Origin: Flavobacteriales bacterium | Lineage (GTDB): Bacteria; Bacteroidota; Bacteroidia; Flavobacteriales_D; Sanyastnellaceae | Length of the DNA stretch: 64,000 bases | Assembly: GCA_015665315.1 (NCBI GenBank) | Contig: JADFAK010000001.1 | Span: 1-64,000, forward strand | Direction of reading: 5' to 3' | Shown: one piece after another, positions 29,448 through 38,365 of the stretch | How positions within the stretch are numbered: the stretch's first letter is position 1 | Layout: every line of letters starts with the position of its first letter | Notes under the pieces: model-generated | The model's database searches: none | Seen by the model: the letters and a program-made list of their open reading frames with translations, nothing else | Told to the model about the DNA's origin: nothing | Position numbers and translations under genes: made by a program

Positions 29448-30515
29448 GTGCCACAATTTACCGACATAATTTCTGAGCCTTCTCCAGGTGTGTACATACT
29501 GGCTATTGAAAGCTCGTGCGATGATACCTCTGCCGCCGTTTTGCTAAATAGAAAGGCGCTGTCCAATGTTGTCGCTTCCCAAAAGATTCACGAAGAATTT
29601 GGCGGCGTTGTGCCAGAATTGGCTAGTCGAGCGCATCAAGTAAATATTGTTCCCGTTGTAGATGCAGCCATTAAAAAGGCTGGAATTACCATGGATGATC
29701 TCGGTGCAATCGCGTATACGAGCGGACCGGGACTCTTAGGGTCTCTTTTAGTGGGAACTTCATTTGCCAAATCATTGGCCTATGCCAAGTCTATCCCACT
29801 CATAGAAGTCAACCACATGAAGGCGCATATCCTGGCGCACTTTATTGAGAATGCCGACGATGAGTACCCCGAATTTCCTTTTCTCTGTCTGACCGTCTCG
29901 GGCGGACATACCCAAATCGTCAAAATTACGGCTCCAGATGAAATGGTCATTCTGAGCGAAACCATCGACGATGCTGCTGGAGAAGCTTTTGACAAAATCG
30001 CTAAGATTATGGGCTTGGGGTACCCCGGCGGGCCAGTGGTGGATAAGCTAGCGCAAATGGGTGATCCTCGTTCGATCGAATTTCCAATTTCAAATCTGCC
30101 CGATGATCAATTTAGCTTTAGCGGATTGAAAACAAGTGTCCTGTACTTCTTGCAGAAAAAAATAGACGAGAATCCAGATTATATTGAAGAGAATAAAGCC
30201 GATCTGTGTGCGTCGGTACAATACACTATTGTGCAGACATTGATTCGCAAACTTGAAAAAGTGGCGAAAAGGGAAGGGGTCAAAACCCTGGTTGTCGCTG
30301 GGGGCGTGTCGGCCAATAGCGAATTACGACGTGAGCTTTTCGACTTAGGTCGTCGGCATGGGTGGTCTACCTTCGTTCCTGAGTTTCAATATTGTACTGA
30401 CAATGCCGCCATGATTGGGTTAGCCGGATATGTACAATACATGATCGGTGCGCGCGCTCAATTAAATAGCGTTGCAACAGCACGAATAGAATGGGGAAAG
30501 GAGGATAAGGATTAA
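29448..30515 (+). CDS. tsaD: tRNA N6-adenosine threonylcarbamoyltransferase
   Basis: Kae1/TsaD enzyme of 355 residues that transfers threonylcarbamoyl to A37 of ANN-decoding tRNAs (t6A). ASKHA-fold signature strings: YILAIESSCDDTSAAVL, GGVVPELASRAHQ, the iron ligands in EVNHMKAHILAH, LTVSGGHTQIV, FDKIAKIMGLGYPGGP, and GGVSANSELR with a late TDNAAMIGLAG. The start is GTG at 29448; GTG at 29490 would give the shorter MYILAIESS-type N-terminus common in the family and cannot be excluded. An Sua5/YrdC-family protein that may make the substrate is at 45444-46025. Its stop overlaps that of the convergent SRPBCC gene. Confidence 0.96.
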   Translation: MPQFTDIISEPSPGVYILAIESSCDDTSAAVLLNRKALSNVVASQKIHEEFGGVVPELASRAHQVNIVPVVDAAIKKAGITMDDLGAIAYTSGPGLLGSLLVGTSFAKSLAYAKSIPLIEVNHMKAHILAHFIENADDEYPEFPFLCLTVSGGHTQIVKITAPDEMVILSETIDDAAGEAFDKIAKIMGLGYPGGPVVDKLAQMGDPRSIEFPISNLPDDQFSFSGLKTSVLYFLQKKIDENPDYIEENKADLCASVQYTIVQTLIRKLEKVAKREGVKTLVVAGGVSANSELRRELFDLGRRHGWSTFVPEFQYCTDNAAMIGLAGYVQYMIGARAQLNSVATARIEWGKEDKD

Positions 30516-30925
30516 GACGCCGTAACGGTGTTCCCAACGTATTCACGAAGAGGCTGCCAATACGTTTTCATCCAATTGTCAGTAAGCCATCCATCACAAC
30601 TAGATGGAACTCCTATGTGATTGAATTTAATGCGACACCCAATTTCACTTTTTTCGATGTCTATGTCTACGATAGAGAAGTGATGTTTTGGAAACTTCTT
30701 GTGCTGCCAAGCAACAACAATTCGTTTGTTCTTAACCAACTCGAGGATTGTGCCGACCGTTCGCCCGTTGCATGCATTAAATGCACCGCCAACAGTTGGA
30801 TTGATCTCAGCTTTCATGCCGGTAAACGCGGTATGATCACTCTCGTCAAGGAAAATTTTATAAATGTCAGTCGGATTGGCTTTGAGCTCAATCACCTGAA
30901 ATATGTTCTCTGTTTGTATCTTCAT
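30512..30925 (-). CDS. SRPBCC / AHSA1-like ligand-binding protein
   Basis: Protein of 137 residues from MKIQTENIFQVIELKANPTDIYKIFLDES. The pattern (initial strand, two short helices, HTAFTGMKAEINPTVGGAFNACNGRTVGTILEL, then IVVAWQH..., ending with the long helix DNWMKTYWQPLREYV) is the START/SRPBCC helix-grip fold, AHSA1 branch. Its stop overlaps the tsaD stop by two bases on the opposite strand. The ligand is unknown. Confidence 0.85.
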   Translation of the reverse strand: MKIQTENIFQVIELKANPTDIYKIFLDESDHTAFTGMKAEINPTVGGAFNACNGRTVGTILELVKNKRIVVAWQHKKFPKHHFSIVDIDIEKSEIGCRIKFNHIGVPSSCDGWLTDNWMKTYWQPLREYVGNTVTAS

Positions 30926-31399
30926 GGACCGCAAGATTAATACGTGATTTAACCTTCGTTATTTCTTCAAACGTTAGGTGAAGGTAAAAGATTTCCCGGC
31001 TGGTAGTCTTCTTTTCAACAATATTTCTTTCCACAAAATCGAGTTTGCAAGTAGAAATTCGAGGAGATTGACGCTGATAATTATCTGTCCAAGCTCCTGA
31101 CTTAAGTCATGAAAAGTATGCCGAAAAGGCTGTATAACAACCCGTTGAGGATTGAAGGCAGACGAATTTGATTTGATCAGATTCTCCATTCGAATCGTAT
31201 TTGCTCGATTGAAATAATGTCAAGAAGTATTCCTGCGGGTGCAATTTTTCTTTTTGAGGGCAATACATGCAAATGCCAGAACCATTTCCGAATAGTCAGG
31301 TCAAAATTCCTTCCTTGGAGAAAGCACGCCTTTTATACATGTTTGTTAGAGGAAATAGGACAAATCATTACATTCGCTGACCTATTAAAACCAATTGAA
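30926..31399. other. Intergenic region with no recognisable gene
   Basis: About 470 bp between divergent SRPBCC and prolyl oligopeptidase genes. A 71-codon minus-strand frame (30974-31189) and the upstream extension of the peptidase frame are open, but neither shows a signal peptide, family motif or promoter. It must hold both divergent promoters. Confidence 0.5.
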
Positions 31400-33547
31400 A
31401 TGAAAACCACATCTATTGTAACGCTCGCCGCACTGATGCTCGTGGCCTGCGGAGAACCAGAAAAAATGGAAGAGCCAGTTGTAGATAACGGTCCGAACCT
31501 GACCTATCCGGAGACGCGGAAGGTTGATCAAACCGACGACTATTTTGGGACTGCCGTCACAGACGAATACCGTTGGCTTGAGAATGATACCGCGCCAGAT
31601 GTTGAGCAATGGGTCAAAGATCAAAACAAGGTGACTTTCGATTATTTGCACCAGCTTGCAGGACGTGATAAGATCAAAGCACGCTACTCTGAGTTGTTCG
31701 ATTACGAAAAAGTAAGCTCTCCTTACAAGGTCGGCGACAATTACTTCTTTTACAAGAACAGCGGTCTGCAAAACCAAAGCGTGATTTACAAGCAACGCGG
31801 ACTAGACGGCGAGCCAGAGGTGTTTATTGATCCAAATGCACTTTCGGCAGATGGTACAATCACTGTTGATTTAGCCGGAGCGTCGGATGACGACAAATAC
31901 ATGGCGATCACCCAACATGAGGCCGGAAGTGACTGGACTCAGATTCGCGTGATGAATATTGAAACGGGCAAGGAAACTGGAGACACGCTGCGATGGGTTA
32001 AATTCGGTGGAGCCGCATGGCACAATGACGGGTTCTTCTATAGCAGGTATCCAAAACCAGCAGCCGGACAAGAGTTTAGTGCTACGAATGAAGATCACCA
32101 AGTCTATTATCACAAGTTGGGAGATCCTCAATCGAAGGATCAGTTGATCTACAGAAATGCAGAGAATCTTAATCTTTATCACTGGTGCAGTGTCACGGAG
32201 GACAACGCTTATCTCATTCTGTATGCCGCTGCAGGAACGGATGGCTATGAGTGCTACTTCAAAGATTTGAGCAAGCCAGGCTGGGAGTTTACTCCACTGT
32301 TCACTGGTTTTTCTAACAAGAGTTCGGTCTTGCATCACCAAGATGGAAGGTTTTTAGTGCAGACTGATATTGACGCTCCAAAATACCGAGTTGTTTCTAT
32401 CGATCCGAAGAACACTGCAAAAGACGCTTGGATTGAGGTGATACCACAAAAAGAGCACTTATTGGAAGGTGCGAGTACAGGTGGAGGAAAGCTATTTGCT
32501 ACCTATTTGGAAAATGCCTCGAACCGTGTGTACAAAATGAACATGGATGGATCTGGTGTTGAAGAGGTGAAGCTGCCGGACAATACGGGATCGGCTGGTG
32601 GCTTTGGTGCGAAGATGGAAGATAAAACCTTGTACTACACGTTTACGTCTTTCACCTATCCTTCAACTATTTACATGTATGATATTGAGTCAGGCGAATC
32701 TACTGTATTCAACAGACCAAACGTCAAGTTCAAGCCAGAAGACTACGAGTCAAAGCAAGTCTTCTACAAGTCCAAAGATGGAACAGAAGTGCCGATGTTC
32801 ATCGTGCACAAAAAAGGGCTTGAACTGGATGGAAACAATCCGACGCTTTTATACGGATATGGTGGATTTAACGTGAGCTTGACGCCATACTTCAGTACGT
32901 CAAACATCATACTCCTCGAAAATGGGGGTGTATATGCCGTTGCCAACCTACGTGGTGGTGGCGAGTTTGGTGAAGATTGGCATAAAGGTGGAATGTTGGC
33001 CGACAAGCAAAATGTGTTTGACGACTTCATTGCCGCCGCTGAAACCTTGATAAACAAAGGATACACGTCTTCAGACAAACTAGCTATCGCCGGTGGATCC
33101 AATGGAGGTCTCTTGGTAGGTGCTTGCATGGCCCAACGACCTGAATTGTTCAAGGTTGCTTTCCCTGCAGTAGGCGTTATGGACATGCTTAGATATCATC
33201 GTTTTACCGTTGGTGGGGCATGGATTCCGGAGTTTGGTTGTGCAGATAGCAGCAAAGTTCAGTTTGACTACTTGCACGCTTACTCGCCGCTTCACAACTT
33301 GAAAGAAGGGGTGGATTATCCAGCAACTATGGTAACAACAGCCGATCACGACGACCGTGTTGTTCCAGCTCACTCATTCAAATTTGCCGCGAGACTACAA
33401 GCTTGCCACAGTGGTTCTGATCCTGTTATTATTCGAATCCAGGAAAAAGCTGGTCACGGTGCAGGAAAGCCTACCGCAGTTACGATTGAAGAACAAGCCG
33501 ATAAATGGGCGTTTATGTTCAACAATATGGGAGTTGAATTGAAGTAA
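31400..33547 (+). CDS. Prolyl oligopeptidase family lipoprotein (S9A)
   Basis: Serine peptidase of 715 residues that cleaves after proline in short peptides. The start MKTTSIVTLAALMLVACGEP gives a lipoprotein signal with lipobox LVAC, so it is likely periplasmic and membrane-anchored; the open 61-codon extension upstream is not used. Residues about 30-420 are the seven-bladed propeller (start RKVDQTDDYFGTAVTDEYRWLEND). The alpha/beta-hydrolase domain has the nucleophile Ser in IAGGSNGGLLVG, Asp in TTADHDDRVVPAHSFKF and His in EKAGHGAGKP. All three are present. It is monocistronic. Confidence 0.95.
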   Translation: MKTTSIVTLAALMLVACGEPEKMEEPVVDNGPNLTYPETRKVDQTDDYFGTAVTDEYRWLENDTAPDVEQWVKDQNKVTFDYLHQLAGRDKIKARYSELFDYEKVSSPYKVGDNYFFYKNSGLQNQSVIYKQRGLDGEPEVFIDPNALSADGTITVDLAGASDDDKYMAITQHEAGSDWTQIRVMNIETGKETGDTLRWVKFGGAAWHNDGFFYSRYPKPAAGQEFSATNEDHQVYYHKLGDPQSKDQLIYRNAENLNLYHWCSVTEDNAYLILYAAAGTDGYECYFKDLSKPGWEFTPLFTGFSNKSSVLHHQDGRFLVQTDIDAPKYRVVSIDPKNTAKDAWIEVIPQKEHLLEGASTGGGKLFATYLENASNRVYKMNMDGSGVEEVKLPDNTGSAGGFGAKMEDKTLYYTFTSFTYPSTIYMYDIESGESTVFNRPNVKFKPEDYESKQVFYKSKDGTEVPMFIVHKKGLELDGNNPTLLYGYGGFNVSLTPYFSTSNIILLENGGVYAVANLRGGGEFGEDWHKGGMLADKQNVFDDFIAAAETLINKGYTSSDKLAIAGGSNGGLLVGACMAQRPELFKVAFPAVGVMDMLRYHRFTVGGAWIPEFGCADSSKVQFDYLHAYSPLHNLKEGVDYPATMVTTADHDDRVVPAHSFKFAARLQACHSGSDPVIIRIQEKAGHGAGKPTAVTIEEQADKWAFMFNNMGVELK

Positions 33548-33566
33548 GAAGAAATTACTTTGTAGG

Positions 33567-33595
33567 AAAGGGGGGGCGAGAGTTCACCCTTTTTT
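33567..33595. terminator. Probable bidirectional terminator
   Basis: AAAGGG ... CCCTTT stem around a GC-rich loop, with TTTTTT on the plus strand, 20 bp after the prolyl oligopeptidase stop and touching the stop of the convergent LysM gene. Confidence 0.5.
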
Positions 33596-35048
33596 ATGTC
33601 CCCGCCGGATACACTTTGAGCTCCTGGCCAGGTCGAATGTTCTCGTCTATGTCATTCCATCGCATAATATCCTCTGCTGACACTCCTGGGAATTTACGGG
33701 AGATGAGCCACAGACTTTCGCCCGATTTAACGGTATACGTTTCATAGGCGCCTGTTCTTGGTACAGAGGTCTTTGGCTTTTCGGGTGCGGCGGGAACTTC
33801 CTTTCGCGCGACAATCGCTTCGTTTTTCTTGCCGTAAATAATTAGGTCTTGTCCCACATAGATCATATCTCCACGCAAGTCATTCCACGCGCGTACTTCA
33901 GAAACACGGACGCCAAATTTACTAGCTATTGATCCGAGCACATCCCCCGGTCGTACGGTATAGTTAATTTCGTCGTACGTGCCAGCTGGCGGGACTCCTG
34001 AGGTCAGTTGTTTGGTTTCTTTTTCCTTGGCGGCGGCTAAGTCCTCAGCGCGCTGTTGCTCCCAAGAATATAGTGAATCACCCAACGCGTCTATAATCAG
34101 GACGTCGTTCTGCTTGATGATAAATGGCACCCCTCGGTACATGCCTGGAACTACACTTCCTGTGTATACTTCGTTCATGCCCTCAAGTTCGGCCCTACTG
34201 CTCTTGCAGAAATGAACCAGTGCATCCATGCTAATATCCTCCTTGAAAACATAATTCTGATACTGGTTCAATAAAGCGATATAGTCAAATAAAGCATTGT
34301 CGGTCTGCAAAGACTTGAAAAGCCTTGAAGTCGTATAAAAAGCCTCCAATCTGGCCTTCGAACTAGGAGTGAGGACTTCATAAAAACTGACTCCCTTGTC
34401 GGTCGCTTCTCGGACATAACTCTCAACAAGCGCTACACTTCCCATAAAAGCGACGAGTATTTTCTGCTTGTCTCCTTGGTACTTCTTTTCGAGGAAGGAT
34501 AAATGAACCAATGCCGCATCCGTACTCAAGTCGGCAGCATTTCGCTCGTCTATTTTTCCGTCTACGCGACATTTGTATTTGCGTGCTGTTACAAATTCCA
34601 ATTGCCACAATCCGCTTTTCGTTCCGTTGACATACCCCGCATTTAATCCGCTGAGAACAACTGGCAGGTACTTGTAATCGTCATGCAATCCGAGCGAACT
34701 CAATTTCTGTTGAAAGAGGGGGAAGTAGAGATCCGAAAGTGCTTTGAGATGAATGAACTTGTCGCAATCGGCATTCAACCAGAGGTCGGTGAGGTAGTCG
34801 GAATAATGAAGTGGAGTGGGGATGTGCAGACCGAAATCCGTCGTTGTCTTGATCGAATCAGCGAGTTGGAATTTAGGCGGACATTGCTCTTGGGCGAAAT
34901 ACTGCGGGTATTCTTTTTCGAACGAGGTGCACAACCATTGAGTGGTAGAAACATCCGTACATCGTAGCAGAAAATCGAGATCTTCGACCTTTTGTGCGTT
35001 CAATGCTGTGCCATAAAGGCAAATGAATAGGACAAGCAACTGCTTCAT
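33594..35048 (-). CDS. LysM protein with a degenerate lytic-transglycosylase domain
   Basis: Exported protein of 484 residues. Signal peptide MKQLLVLFICLYGTALNAQ. Residues about 85-215 align with the MltD-type SLT domain: KYLPVVLSGLNAGYVNGTKSGLWQLEFVTARKY corresponds to the family LP-x-x-ES-x-[FY]-N-P...S-x-x-G-A-x-G-[LM]-W-Q-[FL]. The catalytic Glu position is Leu132 here, and the AYNAG string reads AFMGS. Two LysM peptidoglycan-binding domains follow (about 360-405, YTVRPGDVLGSIASKFG; about 435-480, YTVKSGESLWLISRKF). It probably binds cell wall without cutting it. Confidence 0.85.
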   Translation of the reverse strand: MKQLLVLFICLYGTALNAQKVEDLDFLLRCTDVSTTQWLCTSFEKEYPQYFAQEQCPPKFQLADSIKTTTDFGLHIPTPLHYSDYLTDLWLNADCDKFIHLKALSDLYFPLFQQKLSSLGLHDDYKYLPVVLSGLNAGYVNGTKSGLWQLEFVTARKYKCRVDGKIDERNAADLSTDAALVHLSFLEKKYQGDKQKILVAFMGSVALVESYVREATDKGVSFYEVLTPSSKARLEAFYTTSRLFKSLQTDNALFDYIALLNQYQNYVFKEDISMDALVHFCKSSRAELEGMNEVYTGSVVPGMYRGVPFIIKQNDVLIIDALGDSLYSWEQQRAEDLAAAKEKETKQLTSGVPPAGTYDEINYTVRPGDVLGSIASKFGVRVSEVRAWNDLRGDMIYVGQDLIIYGKKNEAIVARKEVPAAPEKPKTSVPRTGAYETYTVKSGESLWLISRKFPGVSAEDIMRWNDIDENIRPGQELKVYPAGT

Positions 35049-35110
35049 ACCCCAAAATTAAGGCTAAGCCCAGCAGTTCGTCCTTTCTCCACGAAAAGTT
35101 TTAAACCTTC

Positions 35111-35941
35111 TTAGTTGGCAAAATGAGCAGTCAGGAAATCCAGCGTAATCCGGTAAGCTTCTTTGGCCGAGAACTTGTCATATTTTGGATTGCTCGGATT
35201 GGCAAATGCGTGCTCAGCTTCAAAAACCGTGATGTCTATGCCTAAATCAAGCGCTCGCATATTCTGCTCAAACATAGAGACGATTTCCGCCGTGATCCAT
35301 CCATCTTTGGAAGCGAAAATGCCAAGAACATCAGTATTCAGCATTGCTAGTCGGTCAACATCTTTCTCTGGCATCCCATAATACATCACACATCCCGCAG
35401 CCTGTTCACCCAATTCAATGGACGCCTGTAGTGACCATCCACCACCAAAACACCAACCGATGGTCGCAATTTGAACATTCGGACCAGCATATTCCATGGC
35501 GCCATGCACGATAGACATTATCCTTTTTTCGTCGGCACCCTGCATATATTTCGAGGCATCTTCCCTCGTTGTGGCCACTTTCCCGTCATACAAATCCAAG
35601 CAAATCACAGTGACATTATCCAGGTCATTTTTTAACTGATCACCAGTCTGCCGGATATAATCGTTCAATCCCCACCATTCATGCAAGACGAATAAATAGT
35701 TGTTTGTCGGCCGATCAGCACGAATGATATACCCTCGTCCATCCTTTCCATCTTTCGTCGGAAAATTGAAATCGGCTCCCTCAAGCTTGAAATCAAATGA
35801 AACGGGCAAGTCGTGGGCAGTTTGAAACTCCCTATTTGAAGCCAGCGCTGCGAATTCTCCAGTAGGCGTACTATCACAACACGTTTGAGCGACAAGCGCA
35901 AATGGAGCTAGCAGTAAAAAGAAGAGAAGGGAATTTTTCAT
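35111..35941 (-). CDS. Dienelactone hydrolase family protein, exported
   Basis: Alpha/beta hydrolase of 276 residues. The signal peptide (MKNSLLFFLLLAPFALVAQ) is followed by CC, so a lipoprotein cannot be excluded. Catalytic triad visible: Cys164 in IGWCFGGGWS, Asp213 in ASKDGWI and His244 in AEHAFANPS, plus the oxyanion string LHEWWGLNDYI. These enzymes hydrolyse dienelactones and related esters; Bacteroidota have several exported copies of unknown substrate. Codons for the FALVA stretch of the signal peptide overlap a copy of the 17-bp dispersed repeat. Confidence 0.92.
   Translation of the reverse strand: MKNSLLFFLLLAPFALVAQTCCDSTPTGEFAALASNREFQTAHDLPVSFDFKLEGADFNFPTKDGKDGRGYIIRADRPTNNYLFVLHEWWGLNDYIRQTGDQLKNDLDNVTVICLDLYDGKVATTREDASKYMQGADEKRIMSIVHGAMEYAGPNVQIATIGWCFGGGWSLQASIELGEQAAGCVMYYGMPEKDVDRLAMLNTDVLGIFASKDGWITAEIVSMFEQNMRALDLGIDITVFEAEHAFANPSNPKYDKFSAKEAYRITLDFLTAHFAN
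35888..35904 (+). repeat. Dispersed 17-bp repeat, copy 2
   Basis: AGCGACAAGCGCAAATG. On the minus strand this copy is coding and specifies part of the signal peptide (FALVA) of the dienelactone hydrolase. Confidence 0.8.
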
Positions 35942-36095
35942 TTTCGTTGTTTGCTACTAAGGTAGGGATAGAAAGAGAATGTTTTGTAGATTCCAAAATC
36001 AAGCACATAGAGTGCCTGTTGACCTACGTCAAACATAGAAATACTACTACAAGTTTAGCCTAGGTTCCTAAGTAAATTGCGTACAAATCTCATTT

Positions 36096-36635
36096 ATGAA
36101 AGGTATTGTAATTACTCAGTTCTTAGAAATGGTTGAAGAAACCCATGGGATGGAACTGGCCGATAAATTATTGAGTTCGAACGGTTTGAGTACCAATGGA
36201 GGCTATACCTCTGTGGGCACCTATCCTCATCAAGATGCAGCGATATTAATGGCCGCTTTTGGTAAAGAACAGAAGAAGCCCGCTTCAACCGTGCTCTTGG
36301 AGTATGGGAAGTTTTTATTTGGGAGATTTGTTCAGAACTACGCGTCTTTCTTCTACGATGGTCAGGAGATGTTTAGCTTTCTTGAAAGTGTGGAAACAGT
36401 CATTCACCCACAAGTGCTAAAGCTCTATCCCGATGCCCAGCTTCCCAAATTCGAGACGGAGATCCTATCGGATCGGAAACTCAAGATGATTTATTTGTCT
36501 GAACGGAGAATGAGCCCTTTTGCGCACGGATTGATTCTCGGGTGTGCCGATTATTTTGGCATAGGCATTGGGATTCAAGAGCGGGATTTGGATGACGGAA
36601 AAAAAGTTGAATTTATCATTACAAAAATCGATTGA
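36096..36635 (+). CDS. H-NOX (haem-nitric oxide/oxygen binding) sensor protein
   Basis: Haem sensor of 179 residues. The proximal haem ligand is His104 (VETVIHPQVLKLYPDAQLPKFE) and the porphyrin-propionate motif YxSxR is Tyr133-Ser135-Arg137 (IYLSERR), both diagnostic. MKGIVITQFLEMVEETHG is the usual opening. Family members in facultative bacteria bind NO and inhibit or activate a partner histidine kinase. Its TGA stop shares one base with the ATG of the hybrid kinase, so translation is probably coupled, and a LytTR regulator follows. Confidence 0.95.
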   Translation: MKGIVITQFLEMVEETHGMELADKLLSSNGLSTNGGYTSVGTYPHQDAAILMAAFGKEQKKPASTVLLEYGKFLFGRFVQNYASFFYDGQEMFSFLESVETVIHPQVLKLYPDAQLPKFETEILSDRKLKMIYLSERRMSPFAHGLILGCADYFGIGIGIQERDLDDGKKVEFIITKID

Positions 36636-38362
36636 TGGATATTGCTGTTCTACAGAGAATGTTGGAACGAGAACGAAGTGCTCGCAAGGAAGCAGAACGC
36701 CTCTTGGAAGAGAAAGCCGAGGCCCTTTACAATGCCAATTTGCGCATGCTCAAGCAAAATGCATCACTCGAATCGGATATCGACAAGCGAACTGCAGAAC
36801 TACAAAAAGCAATTCGAGAGACCAACTTGGCCAAAGAAGCAGAGAATGAGTTTTTGTCCAAAATGAGTCACGAAATTCGCACCCCTATGAATGCCATCAT
36901 CGGTATGACGCACTTGATGTTTGACACGGTGATGTCTACCGAACAGCGCGAATATATCGATTCGATACACTACTCCGCCAATTTGCTCAAAGGACTGATA
37001 TCAGATGTGTTGGATTTAAGTAAAATCGAATCTGGAACATTGAACTTTCATGCCCGCAATATGAACATCCGGGAAATTTTGAAGGCGATTCAGCAGACCT
37101 TTGTATTCACCTTGAAAGGGAAGCCGGTGCAAGTTTTATTGAGCGTCGACGAACGTTTGCCTCAGGTATTAAGTGGAGACGACGTGATACTGAATCAAAT
37201 TCTCATGAATCTCGTGGGCAATGCATCGAAATTCACAGAACAAGGTTTTATCGAAATAACGGCAACTAAAATCAAAGAGTTGGAACATGGGGCGATCCTC
37301 GTGGAAATCGGCGTAAGGGATTCGGGGATTGGGATACCGGCCGACAAGCTGGCTTCGATTTTTGATAAATTTTCCCAAGCGGCAAGTGATGTGAGTTTCA
37401 AATACGGCGGGACTGGATTGGGGCTGGCAATTACCAAGCAATTGGTGGAGTTATATGAAGGGACGATTGACGTATCAAGCACGCCCAATGAGGGAACAAA
37501 TTTCCGCGTAAGACTGCCATTTCACATTGCTTCTAACGAATCGACGTCGAGCAAAGAGAACAAAACCCTTCAGGAAACACCCCTTCACGCGGGCAAGCTA
37601 TTGGTCGTTGAAGACAATCCATTGAATCAGAAATACCTAGGTAAGCTATTGGACAAGTGGGGCTTGGAATTCGACATTGCCAACAATGGCCTTGAAAGTG
37701 TTGAGCTGGCTCGTCAGAGATCATACGATTTAATTCTGATGGATATCCAAATGCCTGAAATGAACGGACACAAGGCCACGATTCATATTCGAAATATTGA
37801 AAAGTATAGGGATACTCCCATTATTGGATTGTCGGCTTTCGCCTTTGAACAGGATGTCCAAAAATCGATTGAATCGGGCATGAACGACCATTTGTCAAAA
37901 CCCTTTTCGCCAACGCAACTTCGAGATAAATTGGTAACACATCTCAGTAAAATGACGGAGGTAGACCAAACATCCCTGACTGAGTTCGTTTTCAATCCCA
38001 AATTGGATTTACAAGAATTGGGCAGCTTCTATGAAGGCGATGTCCAATATGCGGTCGACATGTTTGTCATTTTTCTTAAGAATATTTCCGGATACACGAA
38101 CCAATTGTCGGCACATATCCAAATGGAAGATTGGGAAGGGCTATGTTCTGTCCTTCATAAAATAAAACCCACATTTCCCATGGTAGGCTTAAGCGAGCAA
38201 CATGCCATAGTGTGCGCCTTGGAAAGCGAGGCCAAGAATAAGAACGTGAATATTCAAGTCTACCAAGTAAAACTGGATGATTTCATCCATTCAGTGGATG
38301 AAATGATCCCTGTTCTGGAAAATGAGGTGCAAAGAATGAATGAATTTATTGAAAATAGGTAA
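36635..38362 (+). CDS. Cytoplasmic hybrid histidine kinase (HisKA-HATPase-REC-Hpt), H-NOX partner
   Basis: Soluble kinase of 575 residues, no membrane segment. The start is ATG at 36635 overlapping the H-NOX stop. An N-terminal coiled coil (about 1-72) precedes HisKA with phospho-acceptor His79 (SKMSHEIRTPMNAIIG). HATPase boxes: NLVGNASKF, DSGIGIPADKL, GTGLGLAITKQLV. The receiver domain (about 325-440) has VVEDNPLNQ and the acceptor Asp in LILMDIQMPEMNGH, Lys in HLSKPFSP. The C-terminal ~115 residues form an Hpt domain with His in VLHKIKPTFPMVG. With the next gene this gives a complete His-Asp-His-Asp relay. The lack of its own sensor domain fits regulation by the H-NOX protein. Confidence 0.93.
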   Translation: MDIAVLQRMLERERSARKEAERLLEEKAEALYNANLRMLKQNASLESDIDKRTAELQKAIRETNLAKEAENEFLSKMSHEIRTPMNAIIGMTHLMFDTVMSTEQREYIDSIHYSANLLKGLISDVLDLSKIESGTLNFHARNMNIREILKAIQQTFVFTLKGKPVQVLLSVDERLPQVLSGDDVILNQILMNLVGNASKFTEQGFIEITATKIKELEHGAILVEIGVRDSGIGIPADKLASIFDKFSQAASDVSFKYGGTGLGLAITKQLVELYEGTIDVSSTPNEGTNFRVRLPFHIASNESTSSKENKTLQETPLHAGKLLVVEDNPLNQKYLGKLLDKWGLEFDIANNGLESVELARQRSYDLILMDIQMPEMNGHKATIHIRNIEKYRDTPIIGLSAFAFEQDVQKSIESGMNDHLSKPFSPTQLRDKLVTHLSKMTEVDQTSLTEFVFNPKLDLQELGSFYEGDVQYAVDMFVIFLKNISGYTNQLSAHIQMEDWEGLCSVLHKIKPTFPMVGLSEQHAIVCALESEAKNKNVNIQVYQVKLDDFIHSVDEMIPVLENEVQRMNEFIENR

Positions 38363-38365
38363 GTC

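Noticed and set aside
30974-31189. 71-codon minus-strand frame
   Set aside because: No conserved motif, no promoter, ordinary intergenic composition.
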